Shown here: positions 24,852 through 31,665 of the stretch, one piece after another | Layout of the letters: every line of letters starts with the position of its first letter | Numbering within the stretch: the first letter of the stretch is position 1 | DNA from: JADJPO01 sp963724535 | Lineage (GTDB): Bacteria > Actinomycetota > Actinomycetes > Actinomycetales > Kineosporiaceae | Reading direction: 5' to 3' | NCBI GenBank assembly: GCA_963724535.1 | Contig: CAVRVD010000017.1 | Coordinates: forward strand, 1-64,000 | DNA length: 64,000 bases | The notes under the pieces: model-generated | The model's database searches: none | What the model was told of the DNA's origin: nothing | What the model saw: the letters and a program-made list of their open reading frames with translations, nothing else | Made by a program: the position numbers and the translations under genes

Positions 24852-25727
24852 TCAGCCGTGGTGTCCGCGACCGTCCGCCGCGTTGGCTGCGCCACTGCTG
24901 CGTCGTCGTCGCCGGACCTGCTTGGCGATCCTGCGCCGCACAGCCCAGTAGGAGGGCGGCGCTCCCCGTTGCAGCGGTCGGCCGTCCACCAACACCTCGT
25001 CCGAACGACCGCAACGGATCAAGGTGTCGCGATCAGAGGTGTCGATCGTGGTGAACCGAACGTCCGACCCCAGCTCCTCGGCGACCCGCCGCGCCCGCTC
25101 GTACACCAGGTTCGCCGCCGGGCACCACCCGGAATGGAAGGCGGTCACCTCGACCTTCCCGCTCTCACCGATGGTCAAGGGCTGTTCCTCGACCCACCGA
25201 GGCTGCTTCGCCTGCGCGACGAACGGCTTCCACACCAGCTCACGCGCCCCGATGCGGTCAGCGGTCCGGTAGCCGTGCTTCTTGAACCACGATGCCCTCA
25301 TCCACACCGGCAGATGCAGTCCCCACGCTGCCATCCCCTTGGCGCCCAACCCTTGAGCATCCTGCTCGGCGGCGGCCAGCAGAGCGGTTCCGATCCCCGC
25401 CCCCTGCACGTCCCCGACACCCTGTCGATAGCCATGCACCCAGATGCACAGGATCATGTAGAGGTCCTCGCCCTGGGCCGGGGACAGCTCGATGGGGACA
25501 TACTGGATCATCCCCAACGGTCGGTCCTCGTCATCGACTGCGAGCTTGACCCGCAGCCCCCGATCACGTGCCTTCTCGTACCAGCGGGCCTTGTGGTCAC
25601 CGGCCTCGTCCATCTCCGAGGACCAGTCCTCGAGGCACACGAAGTACGATCCCCGGTGCCGCGCAGCCAGGTCTACGACTCGTACCGTGGTCGCCTCGGA
25701 CGCGTTGGGCCGCCATCGCTTGCCCAT
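24852..25727 (-). CDS. GNAT acetyltransferase fused to a thioredoxin-like C-terminus (YoaP-like)
   Basis: The protein is 291 residues. The first half is an atypical GNAT domain: YFVCLEDWSSEMDEAGDHKA, LGMIQYVPIELSPAQGEDLY, then GVGDVQGAGIGTALLAAAEQ as the acetyl-CoA loop (QGAGIGTAL). The second half, from about 190, reads VEVTAFHSGWCPAANLVYER, then VRFTTIDTSDRDTLIRCGRS and DEVLVDGRPLQRG, a YoaP/thioredoxin-like domain whose redox motif has a single Cys (GWCPA). The ATG at 25727 was chosen because the conserved NASEATTVRVVDLAARHRGS lies a few residues inside. The substrate is unknown. It precedes, in the same direction, the small membrane protein and FMN synthase genes. Confidence 0.72.
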   Translation of the reverse strand: MGKRWRPNASEATTVRVVDLAARHRGSYFVCLEDWSSEMDEAGDHKARWYEKARDRGLRVKLAVDDEDRPLGMIQYVPIELSPAQGEDLYMILCIWVHGYRQGVGDVQGAGIGTALLAAAEQDAQGLGAKGMAAWGLHLPVWMRASWFKKHGYRTADRIGARELVWKPFVAQAKQPRWVEEQPLTIGESGKVEVTAFHSGWCPAANLVYERARRVAEELGSDVRFTTIDTSDRDTLIRCGRSDEVLVDGRPLQRGAPPSYWAVRRRIAKQVRRRRRSSGAANAADGRGHHG

Positions 25728-25852
25728 ACAGCCACCCTGGTCCCGGCGGCGGCACGGCACCAGAGCACAACGTCGCTGCGGAGCTCCCCAGGCAGTCGAG
25801 CGGCTCCGAGCCCGACTCCAAGGCCCAGCGAGGTGGACGACGCTCTCGCCTG

Positions 25853-26770
25853 CTACAGCGTGCGGCCGAGGTTCTGCTGCAGGAACTTCATGGCGTACCA
25901 GCCGGCCTTCTCGTCCTCCTCCACGAACGCGACGAACTCGTGCTCGCGGTCCTGATAGGCGTAGGGGATGTCGATCCCTCGCTCCTTGAGCGCGTCGACC
26001 AGGGCCTGGACACGGTTGCCGTTGAGCTGGCCGCCGACGGCGATGATGTGGAAGTCATCCGATGTCTTGCCCTCAACGAACGGCAGGTAGTCCGCCGTAT
26101 CGGCCATCGCGCCGTCCACCGACCAGACGGCAGCGAACATCTCCGGGTACTTCAGTCCGAACCGGAAGGCTCCATGACCACCCATCGAGAACCCAGCCAG
26201 CAACCGATAGGACGGGCCGGGCGTCACCCGGTACTGCTCCTCCACGTGGGGGATGAGGTACTTGATGAAGTTGTCCTCGGCGGGACCCGTCTCCCGGTTC
26301 TCCCACCGCCCGGTGGCGTAGCTGTCGGGGGTGACGATGATCGCGTCGTCCAGAACCCCCGCCGCCATGGCCTTGCGCAGCGACAGCGCGTCCTGCATGA
26401 ACCCGATGTTGTTCTGGCCCTTGCCATGCAACGCGTAGAGGACCGGGTAGGTCTTACAGGCCGTGTAGTAGTCGTCCGGCAGGCTGATGCTGTAGTTCAC
26501 GATCGTCTGTGCGCCGTCGTTCGCCGTGAACTGGGTGTCCTCCCGCAGCGGCCCGCTCCCCTCGGGAGTGCAGGTCGCGGTGGGCGAGGGGGTGGCTGAA
26601 CCCCGCGCCGAGGGCGTCGCGGGTGACGTCTGAGTCGTCGGCGAGGGCTGCCCCCGACCCCGCAACAGGAACAGCGCCAGTACGACGGTGACGACGGCGA
26701 GGAGGAAGAGACCGGCGATGGCCGCGGTGAGCTGTGGACGACGGGATCGTGCGGTGTGGAAATGGGACAC
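25853..26770 (-). CDS. Exported esterase (alpha/beta hydrolase, esterase-D/feruloyl type)
   Basis: The protein is 305 residues from a GTG at 26770. An N-terminal anchor (LTAAIAGLFLLAVVTVVLAL) and a Ser/Thr/Pro linker (residues about 42-66) indicate a surface-tethered enzyme. The hydrolase domain has YPVLYALHGKGQNNIGFMQD, the nucleophile elbow LAGFSMGGHGAFRFG (Ser in G-F-S-M-G) and a C-terminal His in DREHEFVAF. This architecture is shared by esterase D, feruloyl esterase and mycolyltransferase-like proteins. It starts 3 bases after the stop of the WYL-type regulator gene, so regulator and esterase share a transcript. Confidence 0.82.
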   Translation of the reverse strand: MSHFHTARSRRPQLTAAIAGLFLLAVVTVVLALFLLRGRGQPSPTTQTSPATPSARGSATPSPTATCTPEGSGPLREDTQFTANDGAQTIVNYSISLPDDYYTACKTYPVLYALHGKGQNNIGFMQDALSLRKAMAAGVLDDAIIVTPDSYATGRWENRETGPAEDNFIKYLIPHVEEQYRVTPGPSYRLLAGFSMGGHGAFRFGLKYPEMFAAVWSVDGAMADTADYLPFVEGKTSDDFHIIAVGGQLNGNRVQALVDALKERGIDIPYAYQDREHEFVAFVEEDEKAGWYAMKFLQQNLGRTL

Positions 26771-26773
26771 GTC

Positions 26774-27352
26774 TCACCGTATCGGCAGCACGGGATGCCG
26801 GTGTTCAGTGGTGGCATCTCCGGCGCCGGACCTGGGTGGTCCATGGAGCCTGGTGATGCGCCGTCCGATCTCGGCCATAGTCTCTCGCAGTTCGAGGGGG
26901 AGGAGCACCTCGATCTCGAACCCGAGCGCGAGCAGCTCGCGCACGGCGGCGTCGTCGGAGTCGAAGCGGAACGAGCCCACGACCCAGTCCGGGCGGTCGG
27001 GATGGGGCTCGGCCGAGGGGCGTGGCCGCCACGCCTCGGGCTTGCCGAGGACGAGGGCGAGCTGGAGGGCTGCGGGGGAGAGCCGCACCCGGACCCGGCG
27101 CAGGCGACCTCGCCCACCGGCCAGACCGGCCGGCAGCGCCGGCATCTGCTGGTCGAAGGTGTCGAGCAGCTCGAAGCCGCCCTGGGCGCCTCGGACGGCG
27201 AACACGGGTACACCCGCTCCGCTGAGCACCTCGAGATCGCGCAGCACTGTGCGGTGCGAGACCTCCAGCCGGCGGGCCAGGTCCGCGGCCGTCATCCGGC
27301 CGCCGCCGTGCAGCAACAGCAGCAGGTTCAGCAGGCGCCCGGCGCGTGGCAT
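26774..27352 (-). CDS. HTH transcriptional regulator with WYL-like C-terminus
   Basis: This 192-residue protein has an N-terminal helix-turn-helix of the HTH_11/DeoR-like group, MPRAGRLLNLLLLLHGGGRM and LARRLEVSHRTVLRDLEVLS, typical of WYL-domain regulators. The middle VPVFAVRGAQGGFELLDTFD matches the wing and linker. The C-terminal part is shorter than full WYL proteins (usually about 320 residues) but retains DWVVGSFRFDSDDAAVRELL and FEIEVLLPLELRETMAEIGR, the end of that fold, so the family's central domain is abridged. It heads the transcript that includes the esterase and is divergent from the SRPBCC gene at 27449, so it could control both. Confidence 0.75.
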   Translation of the reverse strand: MPRAGRLLNLLLLLHGGGRMTAADLARRLEVSHRTVLRDLEVLSGAGVPVFAVRGAQGGFELLDTFDQQMPALPAGLAGGRGRLRRVRVRLSPAALQLALVLGKPEAWRPRPSAEPHPDRPDWVVGSFRFDSDDAAVRELLALGFEIEVLLPLELRETMAEIGRRITRLHGPPRSGAGDATTEHRHPVLPIR

Positions 27353-27448
27353 CAGTCCTCGTCCTGCTCCTCACGTCCGGCGGAATCCCGAGAAACGCCT
27401 CCCATATATGACAGATGATGGCATGTATGTCTTGGCAGAGTCCCGGGC

Positions 27449-27862
27449 ATGCTGTCGTTCGAGGCCGCCACGCCCATCGCCGCACCGCTGCAGCACGTGT
27501 GGGACACCCTGCTGCGTACCGACCGCTGGCCCGAGTGGGATCCCAAGCTGGAGCAGGTGGACGGCGCGCTGACCGCGCATGGGCGCCTCACGATCCAGGT
27601 CGCCGAGGTCGCGCGGCCGTTCCGGCTGCGGGTCACCCGCTGGGAGCCGGCCCGGTCCGTCGTCCTCGCCGGTGGCATGCCGCTCGGGCTCTTCACCGGT
27701 ACCCGCACCTATCACCTCGAACCCGAGGACGACCGGACCCGGTTCACCGTGAGCGAGCGCTACAGCGGACCCCTGGCCGCCCTACTCGCACGGACGATCC
27801 CCGATCTGCAGCCCTCCTTCGAGGCGTTTGTCGCGGGACTGCGCACGGCTGCCGAGCAGTAG
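27449..27862 (+). CDS. SRPBCC-family protein
   Basis: This compact 137-residue single domain has a START/Bet v1-type fold. MLSFEAATPIAAPLQHVWDT gives strand one and helix one, LLRTDRWPEWDPKLEQVDG the family W-----P-W loop, and DDRTRFTVSERYSGPLAALL the late strands leading into the long C-terminal helix. Such proteins bind lipids or other hydrophobic molecules; polyketide cyclases and coenzyme Q-binding proteins are relatives. It is divergent from the WYL-type regulator, about 95 bases away, and may be regulated by it. Confidence 0.75.
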   Translation: MLSFEAATPIAAPLQHVWDTLLRTDRWPEWDPKLEQVDGALTAHGRLTIQVAEVARPFRLRVTRWEPARSVVLAGGMPLGLFTGTRTYHLEPEDDRTRFTVSERYSGPLAALLARTIPDLQPSFEAFVAGLRTAAEQ

Positions 27863-27932
27863 CACCTGCACTACCCTGCGACCCACCCGAACCAACGCCG
27901 CCGGACCCACCAGAACGACAGGAGCGCCGTCC

Positions 27933-28349
27933 ATGGCCGACCACATCGAGGGCTCTGGGACCCAGGACGACCCGTGGATCCTCACCACTGCACCCGGCAC
28001 CTCGGAGTTCGACGCCTGGCGCGACGACACCGCCGACCCGCCTGCCCTGATGATCCGGGTCGGCTCGACGACCCTCAGCTACCGTTTGCGCTGCCTCGAG
28101 GACCTACACGCCATGCTCGCGGCCCACGGCGACTGGATGCCGCTCGGCAACACCGACGAGCAGAAGCCGGCCAAGCCGGGCACGGTCGAGGCGTGGGCCC
28201 GCGACGCCGACAACCCGGTCGGCGGCTGGTACGGGCTGCGCAAGGGATATCGGGGCCGGTTCGGCACCTACGTCCCACCGGTGCTCGAACACCTCGGCCT
28301 CGCCGAGGTCGAGCACAACCCCAGGAACAACCGGATGCGCGCGATCTGA
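27933..28349 (+). CDS. Conserved hypothetical protein
   Basis: This 138-residue soluble protein begins MADHIEGSGTQDDPWILTTA and has other notable stretches: PALMIRVGSTTLSYRLRCLE, HAMLAAHGDWMPLGNTDEQK, GGWYGLRKGYRGRFGTYVPP and HNPRNNRMRAI at the end. The opening G-GT-DDPW-L-T-PGTS pattern is one I associate with a conserved actinobacterial family, but I cannot assign a function. An ACAGGAG ribosome site precedes the ATG. No membrane segments or Cys clusters are present. Confidence 0.65.
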   Translation: MADHIEGSGTQDDPWILTTAPGTSEFDAWRDDTADPPALMIRVGSTTLSYRLRCLEDLHAMLAAHGDWMPLGNTDEQKPAKPGTVEAWARDADNPVGGWYGLRKGYRGRFGTYVPPVLEHLGLAEVEHNPRNNRMRAI

Positions 28350-28420
28350 GGCCGCGCAACAGGATTGATCAGCATCAGGCTGGGTAGGCTCGAACGTCAC
28401 CGTCGAGCGAGGAGGCCACC

Positions 28421-28852
28421 ATGATGCCCGAACTGCCCGTCGTCCCACATGCCGACCGTAGCCGGCCCGGGACCCTGGAGCTCGGCGCGTTCTCGGTCTC
28501 GCTGAACGTCGCGGACCTGGACGCCTCGCGGCGGTTCTACGAGACGCTCGGCTTCGTCGTCACCGGCGGTGACCCCGGGCAGAACTACCTGATCCTGCAG
28601 AACGGTGAGGCCACGATCGGGCTCTTCCACGGGATGTTCGAGGGCAACATCCTCACCTTCAACCCCGGCCTCACCGGTCGGATGGAGCGAGTGGAGGAGT
28701 ATCTCGACGTCCGCCGGATCGAGCCGCGGCTGCGCGAGGCCGGCATCGAGGTCACCGCTGGCGTCGCCTCCGAGGCCGGCGAGAGCGGACCGGCCCACAT
28801 CACCTTGGTCGACCCCGACGGCAACGCCATCCTCATCGACCAGTTCTTCTGA
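28421..28852 (+). CDS. VOC-family (glyoxalase-like) protein
   Basis: This 143-residue protein has the paired beta-alpha-beta-beta-beta modules of the vicinal oxygen chelate fold: [33 protein letters not shown], then [18 protein letters not shown] at the end. VOC enzymes bind a divalent metal; here possible ligands are few (a His in GLFHGMF and the terminal Asp region), so it may be a binding or resistance protein rather than a glyoxalase. A GAGGAGG site precedes the ATG, and a TAGGCT -10-like box lies at 28385-28390. Confidence 0.8.
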   Translation: MMPELPVVPHADRSRPGTLELGAFSVSLNVADLDASRRFYETLGFVVTGGDPGQNYLILQNGEATIGLFHGMFEGNILTFNPGLTGRMERVEEYLDVRRIEPRLREAGIEVTAGVASEAGESGPAHITLVDPDGNAILIDQFF

Positions 28853-28993
28853 GGACGACGGCCGGCGTTGAGGCGACGGCGGCTCAGGTTGCACCGGCCG
28901 ATCTCCCCGCCTTCTCCACACCGCCCGCCCACGAACGCCACCTGCCCGCGGCCAGTGTGGGTCGTGACCGCAGCACCCGGCGGAAGGCGGCCC

Positions 28994-30544
28994 GTGTTCG
29001 TCAAGATGATCCTGCCCGCGCTGACCGAGGCGACCAGCCCGTTCTGGCGACCGATCAAGTACTCGCTGTTCCCGCCCCTGGGGTTGGCTACCCTGGCGGG
29101 CTACCTCGACCCGGACGACGAGGTCGAGCTCGTCGATGACCACGTCCAGACCCTGCACACCGACGACCGTCCCGACCTGGTCGTGATCCAGGTCTACATC
29201 ACCAACGCCTACCGGGCCTACGCGCTGGCCGACCACTACCGGGCCAGAGGGAGCTTCGTCGTCCTCGGCGGTCTGCACGTCACCGTGCTGCCCGAAGAGG
29301 CGGCCCGGCACGCCGACGCGATCTTCCTCGGGCCGGGGGAGCAGACCTTCCCCTCCTTCCTGGCCGACCTGCGGGCCGGACATCCCAAGCCCCGGTACGT
29401 TTCGACGACCGGTCGCACCCTCGACCACCTGCCACCGGTGCGCCGCGACCTGATCCCGCGGCACCGCTACCTGGTGCCCAACTCGATCGTGGTCACCCGT
29501 GGGTGCCCGCGGCACTGCGACTTCTGCTACAAGGACGCCTTCTTCTCCGGCGGCCGCGGCTTCTACACCCAACGTGTGGACGCCGCGCTGGCCGAGATCG
29601 AGCGGCTGCCCGGGCGACATCTGTACTTCCTCGACGACCACCTGTTCGGCGACCGCCGCTTCGCTGAGGGGCTGTTCGACGGGATGACCGGAATGAACCG
29701 TCTCTTCCAGGGGGCTGCCACCGTCGACTCGGTGCTGCGCGGCGACCTCGTCGAGCGAGCGGCCCGGGCCGGGCTGCGCAGCCTGTTCGTCGGCTTCGAG
29801 ACGTTCAGCCCACACAACCTGCGCGACAGCAACAAGAGCCAGAACCTGGCCCGGGACTACGCGGAAGTCGCCCGTCGGCTCAGCGAGGCCGGGATCATGA
29901 TCAACGGCTCGTTCGTCTTCGGCATGGACGACGACGGCCCTGACGTGTTCGAGCGCACCGTGGACTGGGCAGTCCGGAACGGCCTGACCACCGCGACGTT
30001 CCACATCCAGACCCCCTACCCGGGCACCCGGCTCCACCGGGACCTGGCCACCGCCGGGCGGATCACCAGTCACGACTGGGACTCCTATGACACCCGACAC
30101 GTGGTCTATCGGCCGGCCAAGCTCACGCCCGAGCAGCTCGAGGCGGGCTATCACCGCTCCTATCGGGACTTCTACAGCTGGCGCAACGTCGCTACCGCCT
30201 CCTGGACCCACGCGCGGCGCGCAGAGGACCGGCGACGCGGCCTGCGGCACTCGGTCAACCACGCCGCCTACGCCCTGGGGTGGAAGAAGTCCGAGCCACT
30301 GTGGGACCTGGTCATCCGGGCCAGGCGGCTCGCCCTGATGACCCCTCTGTTGGAGGGGGTGCTGTCCTCACGGGGTCTGCCGCAAGTGCGCCATCAGCCC
30401 GTCCAGCGCGGGAAACCGGTCGCTCCAGAACGCCGCGACCAGCACCCGCGCCTGGTCCGGGTCCGTCGCCACCAGCAGGATCCGGGCCAGGGCCCGCCCG
30501 GTGTCGTCGACGACGAGTTCTACGACCTCCCGGTGCAGCGGTGA
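28994..30544 (+). CDS. B12-binding-type radical SAM enzyme (BchE-like)
   Basis: This protein is 516 residues from the GTG at 28994, which has GGAAGGCGG before it. The N-terminal third (PPLGLATLAGYLDPDDEVEL, then FVVLGGLHVTVLPEEAARHA) is the cobalamin-binding-like Rossmann domain common in these enzymes; the DxHxxG cobalamin-ligand motif is not seen. The radical SAM motif is RGCPRHCDFCYKDAFF (C-x3-C-x2-C), which binds the 4Fe-4S cluster that cleaves SAM. SLFVGFETFSPHNLRDSNKS, and later GSFVFGMDDDGPDVF, are further family blocks. Similar proteins perform methylations or rearrangements in specialised metabolism. From about 30365 the C-terminus is Arg/Gln-rich and antisense to a convergent gene, so the natural stop may have been lost. 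Confidence 0.82.
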   Translation: MFVKMILPALTEATSPFWRPIKYSLFPPLGLATLAGYLDPDDEVELVDDHVQTLHTDDRPDLVVIQVYITNAYRAYALADHYRARGSFVVLGGLHVTVLPEEAARHADAIFLGPGEQTFPSFLADLRAGHPKPRYVSTTGRTLDHLPPVRRDLIPRHRYLVPNSIVVTRGCPRHCDFCYKDAFFSGGRGFYTQRVDAALAEIERLPGRHLYFLDDHLFGDRRFAEGLFDGMTGMNRLFQGAATVDSVLRGDLVERAARAGLRSLFVGFETFSPHNLRDSNKSQNLARDYAEVARRLSEAGIMINGSFVFGMDDDGPDVFERTVDWAVRNGLTTATFHIQTPYPGTRLHRDLATAGRITSHDWDSYDTRHVVYRPAKLTPEQLEAGYHRSYRDFYSWRNVATASWTHARRAEDRRRGLRHSVNHAAYALGWKKSEPLWDLVIRARRLALMTPLLEGVLSSRGLPQVRHQPVQRGKPVAPERRDQHPRLVRVRRHQQDPGQGPPGVVDDEFYDLPVQR

Positions 30545-30613
30545 GAGCGGTTGCCCTGCCGGCCATTCCGCATGAGGGACCAGCCGGCGCCCGAAGGACG
30601 CCGGGTAGCCCAC
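30368..30613 (-). CDS. Hypothetical protein, overlaps the radical SAM gene tail
   Basis: The frame encodes YPASFGRRLVPHAEWPAGQP, LSPLHREVVELVVDDTGRAL, ARILLVATDPDQARVLVAAF and WSDRFPALDGLMAHLRQ. This looks like a genuine small alpha/beta protein, and it is the best coding candidate over this interval. No ATG exists in frame; the GTG at 30613, just after a CGAGGAGG stretch, is the best start, giving 81 residues. The family is not recognised. It follows the YrdB-like gene in the same direction and lies antisense to the last 59 codons of the radical SAM frame, so one of the two 3' ends is probably abnormal. Confidence 0.5.
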   Translation of the reverse strand: MGYPASFGRRLVPHAEWPAGQPLSPLHREVVELVVDDTGRALARILLVATDPDQARVLVAAFWSDRFPALDGLMAHLRQTP

Positions 30614-30675
30614 CGCCTCCTCGGTGCGGACGATCGGCGTCCGGCCCCGTCTGCTGTGTCGCGACCAGGAAGGGC

Positions 30676-31044
30676 TCAGTGCCTGCCGGAGACCTCGGTC
30701 TGGTCCCAGCGCAGAGCCAGGCCCAGGCTGACGGCGAAGCCCAGGACCAGCGCCAGACCCCAGCCGCCGTGACCGGCCGCGGCCAGGGCCACCGCGGCCA
30801 AAACGAAGATCAGCGCCTTGGCGACCTCGAGCCACGGTCGAGGGAGGCGGCTCGGCGCGCGCGGGGCGACAGCCAGGCCCCAGAGAACCATCACTGCACC
30901 CGGGGCGAGGACCGCCGCCGCCAGTCGCACGGGGGTGCTGGTGGAGATCGACCAGCCCCACACGGCAAACCCAGCCAGCATCGCCAGTTCGAGCAGGAAC
31001 GCTAGAACCAGGTTCAAGCCCTTCAGCTGTCTCATGTCGCTCAT
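30676..31044 (-). CDS. YrdB-family (DUF2568) membrane protein
   Basis: This 122-residue protein has four membrane helices: LNLVLAFLLELAMLAGFAVW, VRLAAAVLAPGAVMVLWGLA, ALIFVLAAVALAAAGHGGWG and LALVLGFAVSLGLALRW. The order LN--LAFLLEL--L---G-WGW, then A-LAP-A-----W, and KA--F-LA--AL is characteristic of DUF2568/YrdB, small inner-membrane proteins of unknown function. The ATG at 31044 was chosen because the frame upstream is not hydrophobic and resembles shadow sequence. It is divergent from the gene at 31174. Confidence 0.75.
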   Translation of the reverse strand: MSDMRQLKGLNLVLAFLLELAMLAGFAVWGWSISTSTPVRLAAAVLAPGAVMVLWGLAVAPRAPSRLPRPWLEVAKALIFVLAAVALAAAGHGGWGLALVLGFAVSLGLALRWDQTEVSGRH

Positions 31045-31173
31045 GGTGCCCGACCGTGGCGGTCCCGGGCTCTGTCCGGGACCATTGACGGGTCCACTGA
31101 ACTCCGGCCGCTGGCTAGCGTGGCGTGGACCGGCCGTCCGCGGCGCACCCAGCTCGGCGAGAGGGGCACGGCA

Positions 31174-31494
31174 ATGATCAAGTACGTGTACAGCATCGAC
31201 TACCCGGTCGGCGGCAAGCGGGAGTACCGCGACTGGGTGCGCTCCATCGCCGACACGCTGCAGGCGCCACCCGAGCTGCGCCGGATCGCCTCCTACGACA
31301 ACATCTTCTCGGCCAGCCCGCAGCGGGTCGTCGAGTTCACCTTCGACACCTTCGAGGAGGGCGCGAAGTACTTCGAGCGCAAGGAGATCAGCAAGATCTT
31401 CCAGGGTGAGCTGCCCGCACACGGCATCAACATCCAGATGACGGTGCTGAAGACCCTGACCGACTACACCAAGGACTCCATCGGGGACGGGTAG
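31174..31494 (+). CDS. Conserved small protein (ferredoxin-like-fold candidate)
   Basis: This 106-residue protein begins MIKYVYSIDYPVGGKREYRD, then WVRSIADTLQAPPELRRIAS, YDNIFSASPQRVVEFTFDTF, EEGAKYFERKEISKIFQGEL and NIQMTVLKTLTDYTKDSIGD. The alternation of strands and helices resembles NIPSNAP or dimeric alpha/beta barrel proteins, a fold that often binds small aromatic or haem-like molecules. I cannot fix a family. Lysine and aspartate content is higher than in its neighbours. A GAGAGGGG site lies before the ATG. Confidence 0.62.
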   Translation: MIKYVYSIDYPVGGKREYRDWVRSIADTLQAPPELRRIASYDNIFSASPQRVVEFTFDTFEEGAKYFERKEISKIFQGELPAHGINIQMTVLKTLTDYTKDSIGDG

Positions 31495-31665
31495 CCCTCA
31501 CGCACCGTGTGTTGTGCCCGGACCGGGGCGAGCACGGCCGAGTCCGCGCTGCCGGCCCGTGACCTCGGGCACGTCACGTCCCCACTCCGCACCCCGCCCG
31601 GCGTCATCCACAACCTCTGACCTGCCGTGGTGTGCCTGGTCGCGGTGAAGGAGCAGGATGAGCCC

